From: Microbacterium oleivorans
GTDB taxonomy: Bacteria > Actinomycetota > Actinomycetes > Actinomycetales > Microbacteriaceae
Length of the DNA: 64,000 nt
Direction of reading: 5' to 3'
NCBI RefSeq assembly: GCF_001691565.1
Contig: NZ_MAYO01000003.1
Coordinates: 992,001-1,056,000, forward strand
A model generated the notes under the pieces. That model saw only the letters and a list, made by a program, of their open reading frames with translations. It searched no databases and had not been told where the DNA came from. A program made the position numbers and the translations under genes. Positions 26,165 to 34,888 of this stretch are shown in pieces. Within the stretch, counting starts at the first letter, position 1. Each line of letters opens with the position of its first letter.

Positions 26165-27586
26165 TCAGGTCGAGGCACCCTCGCCGCCGGCGTGCCACAG
26201 CAGCCCCGACCGGATGCGTTCCGCTTCGGTCTTCGCATCGGCCGCGACCCGCGCGAGACCGGTGCCGTCGACCCAGGCGCCGACGACGCCGAGACGCTCG
26301 TGGACGCGGGCGGCGCGGCGCAGCTCGTCGCGCGCAGGCGACAGCGCGGACGAGGGGAGGGAGCGGGGCCACCGAGCGCGATGCGCCGCGCGAACGGCGG
26401 GAGCCTCGAGGGCGAGCAGCTCGCGTGCCGCCGCCGTGGCCGCGGCGATCGCGTCGTCATCACCGTCCTCGCTCGCGGGGAGCGTCACGCGCACGACGTG
26501 CGGATCGCCGGCCGCGTGCGGCCATGTCGCCGTCGCGTGCACGACCGCGAGCGCCGCGGCCTCGCCCGGAACCGCGTAGACCGCGTGACCTCGCGGCCGG
26601 TCATCGAGCGAGGGCGCGTCGAGGACGAGGGTCACGACATCGACGTCGTCAGGAGACAGCGGCGCACCGTCGAGGCCGCCCAGGTGGGGCGCGAGCAGGC
26701 GCCGCGCGGGACGCTCCGAGGTCGCGACGATCACCGCGTCGACCTCGAGCTCACCGCTCTCGTCGCCTGCTGTCCAGGCAAGCGACCATCCGTCGCCTGC
26801 GGACGCGATCCCGTCCACATCGACTCCGGTGCGGACGTCGGCCTCGAGGTCGGCCAATCGCTCGGCGAGTGCGGCGACGAACACGGACATGCCGCCGGCG
26901 ATCGTCGCGCGGGAGGGGCGGGAGTCGGCGTCCGCGTCGGGGAGCTGCTGGGCGACGGCGCCCGACAGAGAGCCGGTGCGAGTGAGCGCCGAGTTGAGTC
27001 CGCGCGCGGCGCGGTCGACGTCGACCTGCTCGGGAGGCACGCCGTGGATGCCGTGGGTCAGCGGGGCGACCATTCGCTCGAGGACCCGGGACCCCATGCG
27101 CGTGCGCACGAGGGCGCCGAGGTTGCGCTCGGCGCCGATCGTCAGCGGCGGCCGCAGCCGGTCGACGTACGCCCGCCACGCGCCGCGCGAGCCGATGATC
27201 CGGCGCGCACGCGCGTCGAACGGGTTCGCCGGGATGCCGAGGATCGACGCAGCCGGCAGAGGTGCGACCCCGTGCGGGCCGGCGACCCACGTGTCGGCAT
27301 CCCGCGCGGGAACGACGGCCCCCCGCAGGCCGAGTTCATCGATGAGCTCGGCGAGGGCTCCCGGGGCCACGCGGAAGCCGTCGGCGGCGACATCCGTCAT
27401 CCGGTCGTCGAGGTCTGCCGACGCCACGATTCCGCCGAGCCGGTCGGAGGATTCGAACAGCGTGACGGAGATGCCGACCTTCGCGCACTGCAGCGCGGCG
27501 ACGAGACCGGCGATGCCGCCGCCGACGACGGCGACGCGCGCGCGGCGCGCCTGCGAGATGAGGTCGGTGGCGGCGTCGGAGCTCAT
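26165..27586 (-). CDS. hemY: Protoporphyrinogen/coproporphyrinogen oxidase (HemY/CgoX-like)
   Basis: The 473-residue flavoprotein has an N-terminal FAD-binding motif VAVVGGGIAGLVAAL near residues 18-32 and the second dinucleotide motif ESSDRLGGIV near 44-53. PLTHGIHGVPPEQVDV near 180-195 is typical of the HemY family. Gram-positive members oxidise coproporphyrinogen III to coproporphyrin III. The substrate cannot be fixed by sequence alone. The start is ATG 27586 with GGGAGGATGGGAGC upstream. It is divergent from the glycosylase gene. Confidence 0.82.
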   Translation of the reverse strand: MSSDAATDLISQARRARVAVVGGGIAGLVAALQCAKVGISVTLFESSDRLGGIVASADLDDRMTDVAADGFRVAPGALAELIDELGLRGAVVPARDADTWVAGPHGVAPLPAASILGIPANPFDARARRIIGSRGAWRAYVDRLRPPLTIGAERNLGALVRTRMGSRVLERMVAPLTHGIHGVPPEQVDVDRAARGLNSALTRTGSLSGAVAQQLPDADADSRPSRATIAGGMSVFVAALAERLADLEADVRTGVDVDGIASAGDGWSLAWTAGDESGELEVDAVIVATSERPARRLLAPHLGGLDGAPLSPDDVDVVTLVLDAPSLDDRPRGHAVYAVPGEAAALAVVHATATWPHAAGDPHVVRVTLPASEDGDDDAIAAATAAARELLALEAPAVRAAHRARWPRSLPSSALSPARDELRRAARVHERLGVVGAWVDGTGLARVAADAKTEAERIRSGLLWHAGGEGAST

Positions 27587-27635
27587 GCTCCCATCCTCCC
27601 CCACGGCTGCGCGGCGACGGTGGGAACATGGACTC

Positions 27636-28211
27636 ATGGCCCTTCACATCACCGGCGACGAGGCCGCCGACGCGCTCCTCACCGACGAACCGCTCGCCCT
27701 GCTCATCGGGATGCTGCTCGACCAGCAGATCGCCATGGAGACTGCTTTCGCGGGCCCGTTGAAGATCCGCGACCGCACGGGAGGACTGGATGCCGCGCAG
27801 ATCGCCGCAGCCGACCCCGACGAGTTCGCCGCCGCATTCAGTCGGACTCCCGCGGTCCACCGCTTTCCCGGGTCGATGGCGGGACGCGTACAAGCGCTCT
27901 GCCAGGCGCTCGTCGACGAATGGGGCGGCGATGCCTCGGCGCTGTGGATCCAGGGCGACCCCGATGGTCGCGCCGTCCTGAACCGGCTGAAGTCGCTTCC
28001 CGGCTTCGGCGATCAGAAGGCCCGGATCTTCGTCGCCCTGCTCGGCAAGCAGTACGGGTACGCGGGCGAAGGGTGGCGCGACGCCGCCGGCGCGTACGGC
28101 GAGGAGGGCTCGTTCCGCTCCGTCGCCGACATCGTGTCGCCGGAGTCCCTCACCAAGGTGCGCGAGTACAAGCGCGCGGCGAAGGCCGAGGCGAAGGCCG
28201 CGAAGAACTGA
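27636..28211 (+). CDS. HhH-GPD-family base-excision repair protein
   Basis: The 191-residue protein resembles the short actinobacterial HhH-GPD glycosylase-like family. The helix-hairpin-helix region is LNRLKSLPGFGDQKARIFVALLGKQYG near residues 112-138. The N-terminal LALLIGMLLDQQIAMETAF near 24-42 forms the glycosylase core. The expected catalytic Asp is not certain. The tail is Lys/Ala-rich. The start is ATG 27636. It may excise damaged bases, but many members lack proven activity. Confidence 0.8.
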   Translation: MALHITGDEAADALLTDEPLALLIGMLLDQQIAMETAFAGPLKIRDRTGGLDAAQIAAADPDEFAAAFSRTPAVHRFPGSMAGRVQALCQALVDEWGGDASALWIQGDPDGRAVLNRLKSLPGFGDQKARIFVALLGKQYGYAGEGWRDAAGAYGEEGSFRSVADIVSPESLTKVREYKRAAKAEAKAAKN

Positions 28212-28324
28212 TCGTCACCGCGCGAATACGTGCGCGCGGACGCCTCTCGCACCCGCGTGCCGCTGCCCGCAGGACGTATTCACCTGAATCCGACCCGCTC
28301 GTCGCGCACGTTCGTGCACGACGA

Positions 28325-28353
28325 TTGAGTATCCGTCCCGACGCTCGTACTCT
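28325..28353 (+). promoter_or_regulatory. Candidate sigma-A promoter
   Basis: TTGAGT at 28325-28330 and TACTCT at 28348-28353 are spaced by 17 nt, in the 192-nt gap before the hydrolase gene at 28404, which also has a GAGAGGA ribosome site. The match is moderate and seen by eye. Confidence 0.4.
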
Positions 28354-28403
28354 CGGTCCAGTTTTCGCGTAGCCGCGAGAACGTTTCCCGAGAGGACCCC
28401 TAG

Positions 28404-30272
28404 ATGGCAAAGACGCCAGCCGACGACACCGTCGCCAGCGCACCCCACAACCCACGCCGCCCGTTCTGGCGCGACCGCCCGAAGATCGTCGCCGCGATCG
28501 CCGTCTTCCTGATGGTCGCGGGCAGTTACCTGGCCATGCAGATCAACACCGCCGGCGGAGCCACCTCCGTCAGCGAGGTGACGATCTTCAGCCCGACCGG
28601 CCAGCAGATCAGCGCGAACGTCTACAAGCCGGCGAACCTGTCACCCGACAAGACCGCTCCGGCGATCGCGATGTGGCACGGGTTGAACAACCAGAAGGAC
28701 CACATGGAGCAGACGGCGCTCGAGCTCGCCCGTCGCGGCTTCATCGTCGTCTCCGCCGATCAGATCGGCCACGGTTCCTCGAACGGCGCGAACCAGGATG
28801 CCGGTTGCGGCGGTCCTGCCACGCTCGCCTACCTGCAGACCGTCCCCGGCGTCGACACCTCGCGGATCGGCCTCGTCGGCATGTCGCAGGGCGGCTTCTG
28901 CGCCGCGACCGCCGCGGCGCTGTCGCAGCCGGACGGCTACCGCTCGGTCTTCTACATGGAGTCCGAGCCCGGGCAGCCCGGCTCGGTCGACGTGTCCGCC
29001 ATCAAGGGCATCCGCAACGCGGCCGTGCTGATCGGTCAGTGGACGGAGCTGCCCGGCCTGATCGCAGTCAGCCGCGGTCTCGACGCCCCGGAGTCTCCCG
29101 CGTTGAAGGCCTTCTTCGAGACGAACGACCGCATCGAGCCCGGGCGCGTCTACGGCTCCATCGAGGACGGCACCGCCCGCATCCTCTACAGCGAGTGGGA
29201 GGGGCACGCCTCGTCGACCGACGCTCCCGCCTCGATCGGCGACGCCGTCGAGTGGATGCAGAAGACCCTCACCGACGGATCGGGCCTCTCCCCCGCCGAT
29301 CAGATCTGGCCCTTCAAGCTCGTCGGCACATCGCTGGCGCTGCTCGGCGGCATCCTGTTCCTGTTCGCCGGCGGCAGCCTGATGCTGCGCACCCGCGCGT
29401 TCGCCGGACTCGTCCGGGCCGTTCCCGAGTACCGGGGCCTGCGCGGACCCGGGTGGTGGATCGGTGCGATCATCACGACGGCTCTCGGCCCCCTGCTGTA
29501 CCTGCCCGTGTGGAAGAACATGTTCTTCACCCCCGCGATCGGCGTCAGCACGCTCTGGCCGCAGAACTTCACGAACATCTACATGGCGTGGGGCCTGCTC
29601 GTCGGCGTCATCGCCTGGGCGCTCATCGCGCTGAACCACTTCGCGTTCACGCGCCGCACCGGCGGCGACTTCGCCGCCTACGGTGTCACCGAGCACCGCG
29701 GCGGCGGGATCGATTGGGGCAAGATCGGCAAGGCCGTTCTGTTCACCGCGGCGGTCGTGGCACCCGTCTACCTGATCCTGACGTTCACCGACGCCGTCTG
29801 GCACGTCGACTTCCGGTCGTGGGTCGTCACGCTCCCCCCGCTGACGCCGCCTCGCTGGGTTGCGTTCTTCGGCTACCTGCTGCCGTTCGCGTTCTTCTTC
29901 GTGGCGCAGGGGATCCTCTTCAACGGGTTCCTCCGCTGGCGTGCCGGGAAGGCGCCGCTGTGGCAGGAGATGCTCGTCAACTCGATCGTCATGACGCTCG
30001 GCGCGCTCGTGTGGGTGCTCATCGCCTACATCCCGCTGCTGGCCGGCCAGCCCCTGCCGTTCGGGTCCGACCCGCAGACGATGACGGCCGCGGGCCTCGG
30101 CGCGATCTACTACCTGCCCCTGCTCGTGTTCTGGCCCGTCGCGGCGTGCCTGTGGACGTACTTCTTCCGCAAGACGGGACGGACGTACGTCGGTTCGATC
30201 ATGGTGACGGTGTTCATCGTCTGGAGCCTCGCCGCGTCGTCGAGCTTCCAGATGTGGCCGATCGTCGGCTGA
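28404..30272 (+). CDS. Alpha/beta hydrolase fused to a multi-pass membrane domain
   Basis: The 622-residue protein has an N-terminal transmembrane helix (about residues 28-46), an external alpha/beta-hydrolase domain with nucleophile motif GMSQGG near residues 158-163 and a catalytic-His candidate in EWEGHASS near 255, then about seven or eight hydrophobic segments from 305 to 620. The hydrolase part is dienelactone-hydrolase-like. Substrate and function of the fusion are unknown. A strong terminator follows; the next gene, glyS, is on the opposite strand. Confidence 0.78.
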   Translation: MAKTPADDTVASAPHNPRRPFWRDRPKIVAAIAVFLMVAGSYLAMQINTAGGATSVSEVTIFSPTGQQISANVYKPANLSPDKTAPAIAMWHGLNNQKDHMEQTALELARRGFIVVSADQIGHGSSNGANQDAGCGGPATLAYLQTVPGVDTSRIGLVGMSQGGFCAATAAALSQPDGYRSVFYMESEPGQPGSVDVSAIKGIRNAAVLIGQWTELPGLIAVSRGLDAPESPALKAFFETNDRIEPGRVYGSIEDGTARILYSEWEGHASSTDAPASIGDAVEWMQKTLTDGSGLSPADQIWPFKLVGTSLALLGGILFLFAGGSLMLRTRAFAGLVRAVPEYRGLRGPGWWIGAIITTALGPLLYLPVWKNMFFTPAIGVSTLWPQNFTNIYMAWGLLVGVIAWALIALNHFAFTRRTGGDFAAYGVTEHRGGGIDWGKIGKAVLFTAAVVAPVYLILTFTDAVWHVDFRSWVVTLPPLTPPRWVAFFGYLLPFAFFFVAQGILFNGFLRWRAGKAPLWQEMLVNSIVMTLGALVWVLIAYIPLLAGQPLPFGSDPQTMTAAGLGAIYYLPLLVFWPVAACLWTYFFRKTGRTYVGSIMVTVFIVWSLAASSSFQMWPIVG

Positions 30273-30282
30273 CGACCGATAC

Positions 30283-30319
30283 ACGAAAGGCCCGCCGACT
30301 GTGTCGGCGGGCCTTTCGT
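30283..30319. terminator. Bidirectional rho-independent terminator
   Basis: Perfect 17-nt arms, ACGAAAGGCCCGCCGAC and GTCGGCGGGCCTTTCGT, are separated by 3 nt (TGT). They lie between two convergent genes. The hairpin has A/T-rich ends on both sides, so it can stop both the hydrolase and glyS transcripts. Confidence 0.9.
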
Positions 30320-30327
30320 CGTGCGGG

Positions 30328-31716
30328 TCAGGCGCCACGCAGACGCGGGGCGAGGTACGCGTGGAGCTCGGACAGAGCCACACGCTCCTGCGCCATCGAG
30401 TCGCGGTCGCGGATCGTGACGGCGTCGTCGTCGAGCGAGTCGAAGTCGACCGTGACGCAGAACGGCGTTCCGATCTCGTCCTGACGGCGGTAGCGGCGAC
30501 CGATCGCGCCGGCGTCGTCGAAGTCGACGTTCCAGCCGTTCGCGCGCAGGTCGTCGGCCACCTTGCGCGCCAGCGGCGACAGGCGCTCGTTCCGGCTCAG
30601 CGGAAGCACGGCGACCTTGACGGGCGCGAGGCGCGGGTCGAGGCCGAGGACCGTACGGGTGTCGGTGCCGCCCTTCGCGTTCGGCACCTCCTCCTCGCGG
30701 TACGCGTCGACGAGAAATGCCATCATGGCCCGCGTCAGACCGAAGGACGGCTCGATGACGTACGGGACGTAGGTCTCACCGGATGCCTGGTCGAAGTACG
30801 CGAGCTTCTGCCCGGACGCCTCGATGTGGCTCGACAGGTCGAAGTCGGTGCGGTTGGCGACACCCATGAGCTCGCCCCACTCCTTGCCCGTGAAGCCGAA
30901 CCGGTACTCGACGTCGATGGTGCCGGCCGAGTAGTGGGCGCGGTCCTCCTTCGGCACGTCGAACTGCCGCATGTTCTCGGGGTCGATGCCGAGGTCGATG
31001 AACCAGTTCCAGCACGCCTCGACCCAGTGATCGAACCACTCGCCCGCCTCGGCGGGAGGCGTGAAGAACTCGATCTCCATCTGCTCGAACTCGCGCGTGC
31101 GGAAGATGAAGTTGCCGGGCGTGATCTCGTTGCGGAACGCCTTGCCGACCTGGCCGATGCCGAACGGGGGCTTCTTGCGCGATGCGGTGAGGACGTTCGA
31201 GAAGTTGACGAAGATGCCTTGCGCGGTCTCGGGACGCAGGAAGTGCAGGCCGCTCTCGTCGTCGACGACGCCGAGGTAGGTCTTCACGAGACCCGAGAAC
31301 GACTTGGGCTCGGTGTACTGGCCCTTCGTGCCGCAGTTCGGGCACGGGATGTCGCCGAGACCGTTCTCGGCCTTGCGGCCCTTGCGGGCCTCGAAGTCCT
31401 CGATGAGCGTGTCCTCACGGAAGCGCTTGTGGCACTGCAGGCACTCGACGAGCGGGTCGCTGAAGGTGGCGACGTGGCCCGAGGCCTCCCACACGCGCTT
31501 GGGCAGGATCACCGAGGAGTCGAGGCCGACCATGTCGCCGCGCCCGCGGACGAACGTCTGCCACCACTGACGACGGATGTTCTCCTTGAGCTCGGTGCCG
31601 AGGGGGCCGTAGTCCCACGCCGACCGCGACCCGCCGTAGATCTCGCCCGCCTGGAAGACGAACCCGCGGTGACGGGCGAGGGCGATGACTTTGTCGAGAC
31701 GGGACTGCTCGGCCAC
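30328..31716 (-). CDS. glyS: Glycyl-tRNA synthetase (single-chain, class II)
   Basis: The 462-residue enzyme charges tRNA-Gly. It has the class II motifs ([25 protein letters not shown], motif 2, near 215-240) and the zinc-like ligands CLQC...CPNC near 92 and 125. The C-terminal anticodon-binding domain begins [12 protein letters not shown] near 365. It is the eukaryote-like homodimeric form, as usual in actinobacteria. The start GTG 31716 has GGAG about 7 nt upstream; a longer frame would add a non-conserved N-terminus. Confidence 0.96.
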   Translation of the reverse strand: MAEQSRLDKVIALARHRGFVFQAGEIYGGSRSAWDYGPLGTELKENIRRQWWQTFVRGRGDMVGLDSSVILPKRVWEASGHVATFSDPLVECLQCHKRFREDTLIEDFEARKGRKAENGLGDIPCPNCGTKGQYTEPKSFSGLVKTYLGVVDDESGLHFLRPETAQGIFVNFSNVLTASRKKPPFGIGQVGKAFRNEITPGNFIFRTREFEQMEIEFFTPPAEAGEWFDHWVEACWNWFIDLGIDPENMRQFDVPKEDRAHYSAGTIDVEYRFGFTGKEWGELMGVANRTDFDLSSHIEASGQKLAYFDQASGETYVPYVIEPSFGLTRAMMAFLVDAYREEEVPNAKGGTDTRTVLGLDPRLAPVKVAVLPLSRNERLSPLARKVADDLRANGWNVDFDDAGAIGRRYRRQDEIGTPFCVTVDFDSLDDDAVTIRDRDSMAQERVALSELHAYLAPRLRGA

Positions 31717-31832
31717 GGTGGCTCCAATGGTCGTTGTGAAGAGGGTGCGCGAGAGCGCGGATGCCGCAGCGCGCGGCATCCGTCAGTCTATCGGGGCGCC
31801 CCGGCCGATCCGGCGTGGCCGGACGGCGACGA

Positions 31833-32204
31833 TCAGGAGACGAAGCGAATGCTGAGAGGCGGCGTGTACCACTGCCCCTGGTTCGCCTTCACGGCGGCGA
31901 CGACCTCGATCACGAGGGCGTAGACGCCGACAGCGGCCAGGAGGATGAACCCGATGAAGACGAACATCAGCGGGATGCAGATCAACGAGGCGATGATCAT
32001 CGTCAGCTGGAAATTCAGCGCCGCTGCACTGTGCGCGCGGACGAACGGCCCGCGCTCGCGGAAGACCAGGTAGATGATCAGGGCACCCCACGGGGAGAAG
32101 ATGATTCCGCCGAGGTGCGCGAGAGTCGCCCAGAGCTTCTCGTCCTGCGGGCTGAGAGGCGGGGCGACGGCGTAGGGCGGCTGAGGAGGCGGGGGCATCG
32201 TCAT
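31833..32204 (-). CDS. DUF4870-family membrane protein
   Basis: The 123-residue protein matches DUF4870 (Tic20-like). The sequence DEKLWATLAHLGGIIFSPWGALIIYLVFRERGPFVRAHSAAALNFQ defines the family. It has two or three hydrophobic segments and a Pro-rich N-terminal tail (PPPPQPPYAVAPPL). Function is unknown. It lies between glyS and the flotillin gene, in the opposite orientation to the latter. Confidence 0.88.
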   Translation of the reverse strand: MTMPPPPQPPYAVAPPLSPQDEKLWATLAHLGGIIFSPWGALIIYLVFRERGPFVRAHSAAALNFQLTMIIASLICIPLMFVFIGFILLAAVGVYALVIEVVAAVKANQGQWYTPPLSIRFVS

Positions 32205-32328
32205 GGCGCCAGCGTAGAGGTCCGCCGGCTGGTGACCGACCTCGTCACGCGGCTGGAGTAACCGATACGTTCGTAGCGGGCATGTTCACCGTGCCGCACA
32301 CAGACATCGAGACTCGGGGGAATCACAT

Positions 32329-33783
32329 ATGGACGCACTCGTCACCGGCGGGGCAGTCGTCATCGGCGCGATCGCCGTCGTCGCCGTCATCGTCTTCATC
32401 ATCATCTTCATGATCGTGCTGCGCGCGTGGTACAAGGTCGCCAAGGCCGACCAGGCGCTCGTGATCGTCGGACGCAATCAGAAGAACGCATCGGGGGATT
32501 CGTCGCGCATCTCCGTCATCACCGGCGGCGGCGCGCTCGTCAACCCGCTCACGCAGCGCGCCGAGATGATCTCGCTGCGCGCTCGCCAGATCAAGATGGA
32601 GCCGACGGCCCAGTCGTCCACCGGCGTCACGGTGAACGTCAGCGGTGTCGCTCTGGTCAAGATCGGGTCCGACCCCGAACTCGTCCGGCGTGCGGCCGAG
32701 CGCTTCCTCTCGCAGGACGGCGCGATCGAGCAGTTCACCACCGAGCAGCTCGAAGGTGCGCTCCGCGGGGTCGTGGCGACCCTGACCGTCGAGCAGCTCA
32801 TGAACGACCGGCAGAAGCTGTCGGACCAGATCGCCGACGGCATCAAGAGCGACCTGCTGTCGCAGGGCCTGATCCTCGACTCGTTCCAGATCCAGGGCGT
32901 CACCGATAAGAACGGGTACATCGACGCACTCGGTGCGACCGAGGTGGAGCGCGTCCGTCGCGAGGCCGAGGTCGCCCGCATCAACGCGGCCCGCGAGGTC
33001 AAGGCGCGGCAGATCGCGACCGACGAGGCGAATCTCATCGAGCAGACGGCGTACGACAAGAACTCCGCTGCCGCCGCGGCCGAGGTCGGTCGCGCCCGCG
33101 CCGAGGCGGAGCAGGCCGAAGCCCTCGCCCGCGCCGAGCGCGAGCAGGCCGTCCTCCTGCAGCAGGCCGAGAACCGCCAGGCGCAGCTCGATGCCGACGT
33201 CAAGAAGGTCGCCGATGCGTCCCTCTACGAGCGCGAGCGCTCCGCCGACGCCGACGCGTACACGCAGGTCAAGGCCGCTGAGGCCCGTGCGCGGATCGCG
33301 GCTCAGGAAGCCGAGGCCACGCGCCTGCGCGCCGAGGCCGACGCCGCCGCCGTGCGACTCGAAGGTGAAGCGCGCGCTGCGGCGCTCACGGCCGAGGCAC
33401 GCGCCCTCGCTGAGAACCAGCAGGCTCTGCTCGCACAGCGTGCGATCGAGTCGCTCGTCCCGCTCATGACCGAGTTCGCCCGCGGCTTCGACAAGGTCGG
33501 ATCGATCACGGTCCTCGGCGGCGAGGGCGCCTCGAGCCACATCGCGGGCGAGAGCGCGTCGAGCATGCGCGCGACGTTCGACGCCGTCCAGGCGGCGACC
33601 GGGATCGACCTCCGCGGCATCATCCAGGGCCAGGCGACCGGTCGCGGCATCGCCCAGGGTCTGCAGAACGACCAGGGCCCGCAGAATGAGCAGGACGCCG
33701 CACCGCTGCGTCGACGCTCGACCGAGCCGGTCGCAGCGGCCGCCGAGCCCGCGGCTCCCGCCGAGTCGCCGGACGCGGTGTAA
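32329..33783 (+). CDS. Flotillin-family (SPFH) protein
   Basis: The 484-residue protein begins with a membrane-hairpin helix (about residues 5-35) and an SPFH/band-7 domain to about 200 (RSVVIGRN-like start; VTGGGALVNPLTQRAEMISL). A long Ala/Glu/Arg coiled coil follows (about 205-375; repeats of AEAEQAEALARAER type), with a Glu/Pro/Ala-rich tail. Flotillins organise functional membrane microdomains and oligomerise through the coiled coil. The C-terminal AAEPAAPAES tail is species-specific. A GC-rich hairpin follows the stop. Confidence 0.92.
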   Translation: MDALVTGGAVVIGAIAVVAVIVFIIIFMIVLRAWYKVAKADQALVIVGRNQKNASGDSSRISVITGGGALVNPLTQRAEMISLRARQIKMEPTAQSSTGVTVNVSGVALVKIGSDPELVRRAAERFLSQDGAIEQFTTEQLEGALRGVVATLTVEQLMNDRQKLSDQIADGIKSDLLSQGLILDSFQIQGVTDKNGYIDALGATEVERVRREAEVARINAAREVKARQIATDEANLIEQTAYDKNSAAAAAEVGRARAEAEQAEALARAEREQAVLLQQAENRQAQLDADVKKVADASLYERERSADADAYTQVKAAEARARIAAQEAEATRLRAEADAAAVRLEGEARAAALTAEARALAENQQALLAQRAIESLVPLMTEFARGFDKVGSITVLGGEGASSHIAGESASSMRATFDAVQAATGIDLRGIIQGQATGRGIAQGLQNDQGPQNEQDAAPLRRRSTEPVAAAAEPAAPAESPDAV

Positions 33784-33794
33784 GAACACCTCCC

Positions 33795-33831
33795 CGAATC
33801 GGCCGCCCGTCCTCGACGGGTGGCCGATTCG
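33795..33831 (+). terminator. Hairpin after the flotillin gene
   Basis: Arms CGAATCGGCC and GGCCGATTCG (with inner CCCGTC/GACGGG) form a near-perfect stem starting 12 nt after the stop codon. There is no T-run, but such hairpins commonly act as terminators in high-GC actinobacteria. Confidence 0.7.
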
Positions 33832-33851
33832 CGTTCGGCGCGGAGCGCCCT

Positions 33852-33937
33852 CCCGAGGAGATGGCGGCTCCCGAGGAGATGGCGGCTCCCGAGGACCGGA
33901 TCGGCCGGATGTCTCCTCTCGAAGCCGCATCTCCTCC
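33852..33937. repeat. Tandem and inverted intergenic repeat
   Basis: CCCGAGGAGATGGCGGCT occurs twice head to tail (33852-33869, 33870-33887), then breaks off after CCCGAGGA. At 33923-33936, AGCCGCATCTCCTC is the inverse of the unit. The region can form a hairpin and lies in the gap before the SDR gene. No coding frame is supported here. Confidence 0.8.
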
Positions 33938-34043
33938 CCAAGCCACACCCCGTGACGCGAGATGAGCCCCCGCCGGGCTACGGCGCAGGCAGAGCGCTGT
34001 CAACCCGGTGCCGGGCCCGCTGCCCGATTCGTACCGTCGAGAC

Positions 34044-34844
34044 ATGACCTTCTCCCCTCGACGCGCCATCGTGACCGCCTCCGACTCCGGGATCGGGCGC
34101 GCCACCGCCCTCGCCCTGGCCGATGCCGGGATGGACGTCGGCGTCACGTGGCACTCCGATGAAGAGGGCGCGAACGGCACCGCCGAGGAGGTCCGTCGCC
34201 GCGGCCGGAAGGCCGTCGTCGCGCAGTTCGACGCGACCGACCTCGAGTCCGTGCCGGGCGTCATCCGTCACCTCGCCGACGAGCTCGGCGGCCTGGACGT
34301 CTTCGTCAACAACGCCGGCGGAGGCACGGGCGGACCGTTCCTCGACATGGACATCGAGGGCTGGCGGACGGTCGTCGGTCTCAACCTCGACGGAGCTTTC
34401 GTGGGGATGCACACGGCGGCGACCCTCATGGCCGACGCCGGCCAGGAAGGGCGGATCATCGCCGTCACGAGCGTGCACGGATCGCAGCCCCGCGTCGGTT
34501 CGGCTGCGTACGTCGCCTCCAAGCACGGCCTCGAGGGGCTCGTGAAGACCATGGCGCAAGAACTCGGCGCGAAGGGCATCACGGTCAACTCCGTCGCCCC
34601 GGGCGAGATCGCGACGCCCATCAACGACATGGACGCCGAGGACGCCGAGAACACGCACCGCCCCGGCATCCCGATCCCCCGTCCCGGCAAGCCGGAGGAG
34701 ATCGCCGACGTCGTCGCCTTCCTCGCCTCCCCCGCGTCGTCGTACGTGACGGGCGCCACCTGGGTGGTCGACGGCGGCATGCTCCAGATGGGTCCGCAGG
34801 CGGGCTCGCACATGGAGTCGGACGACTGGCGCTCCGCCGGCTGA
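34044..34844 (+). CDS. SDR-family oxidoreductase
   Basis: The 266-residue short-chain dehydrogenase has the cofactor motif [15 protein letters not shown] near residues 9-23, NNAGG near 92, the catalytic YVASKHG near 156 and a C-terminal GATWVVDGG near 240, typical of glucose-1-dehydrogenase-like or 3-oxoacyl-reductase-like members. TASDSGIG replaces the usual TGxxxGIG, a known variation. ATG 34044 follows a weak site after TCGTACCGTCGAGAC. It has no clear partner; the MFS gene follows after 44 nt. Confidence 0.86.
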   Translation: MTFSPRRAIVTASDSGIGRATALALADAGMDVGVTWHSDEEGANGTAEEVRRRGRKAVVAQFDATDLESVPGVIRHLADELGGLDVFVNNAGGGTGGPFLDMDIEGWRTVVGLNLDGAFVGMHTAATLMADAGQEGRIIAVTSVHGSQPRVGSAAYVASKHGLEGLVKTMAQELGAKGITVNSVAPGEIATPINDMDAEDAENTHRPGIPIPRPGKPEEIADVVAFLASPASSYVTGATWVVDGGMLQMGPQAGSHMESDDWRSAG

Positions 34845-34888
34845 GCCGCGCCGCGTCCCAGGCGCTCCCCCGCGTTTAATCTGGAGGG

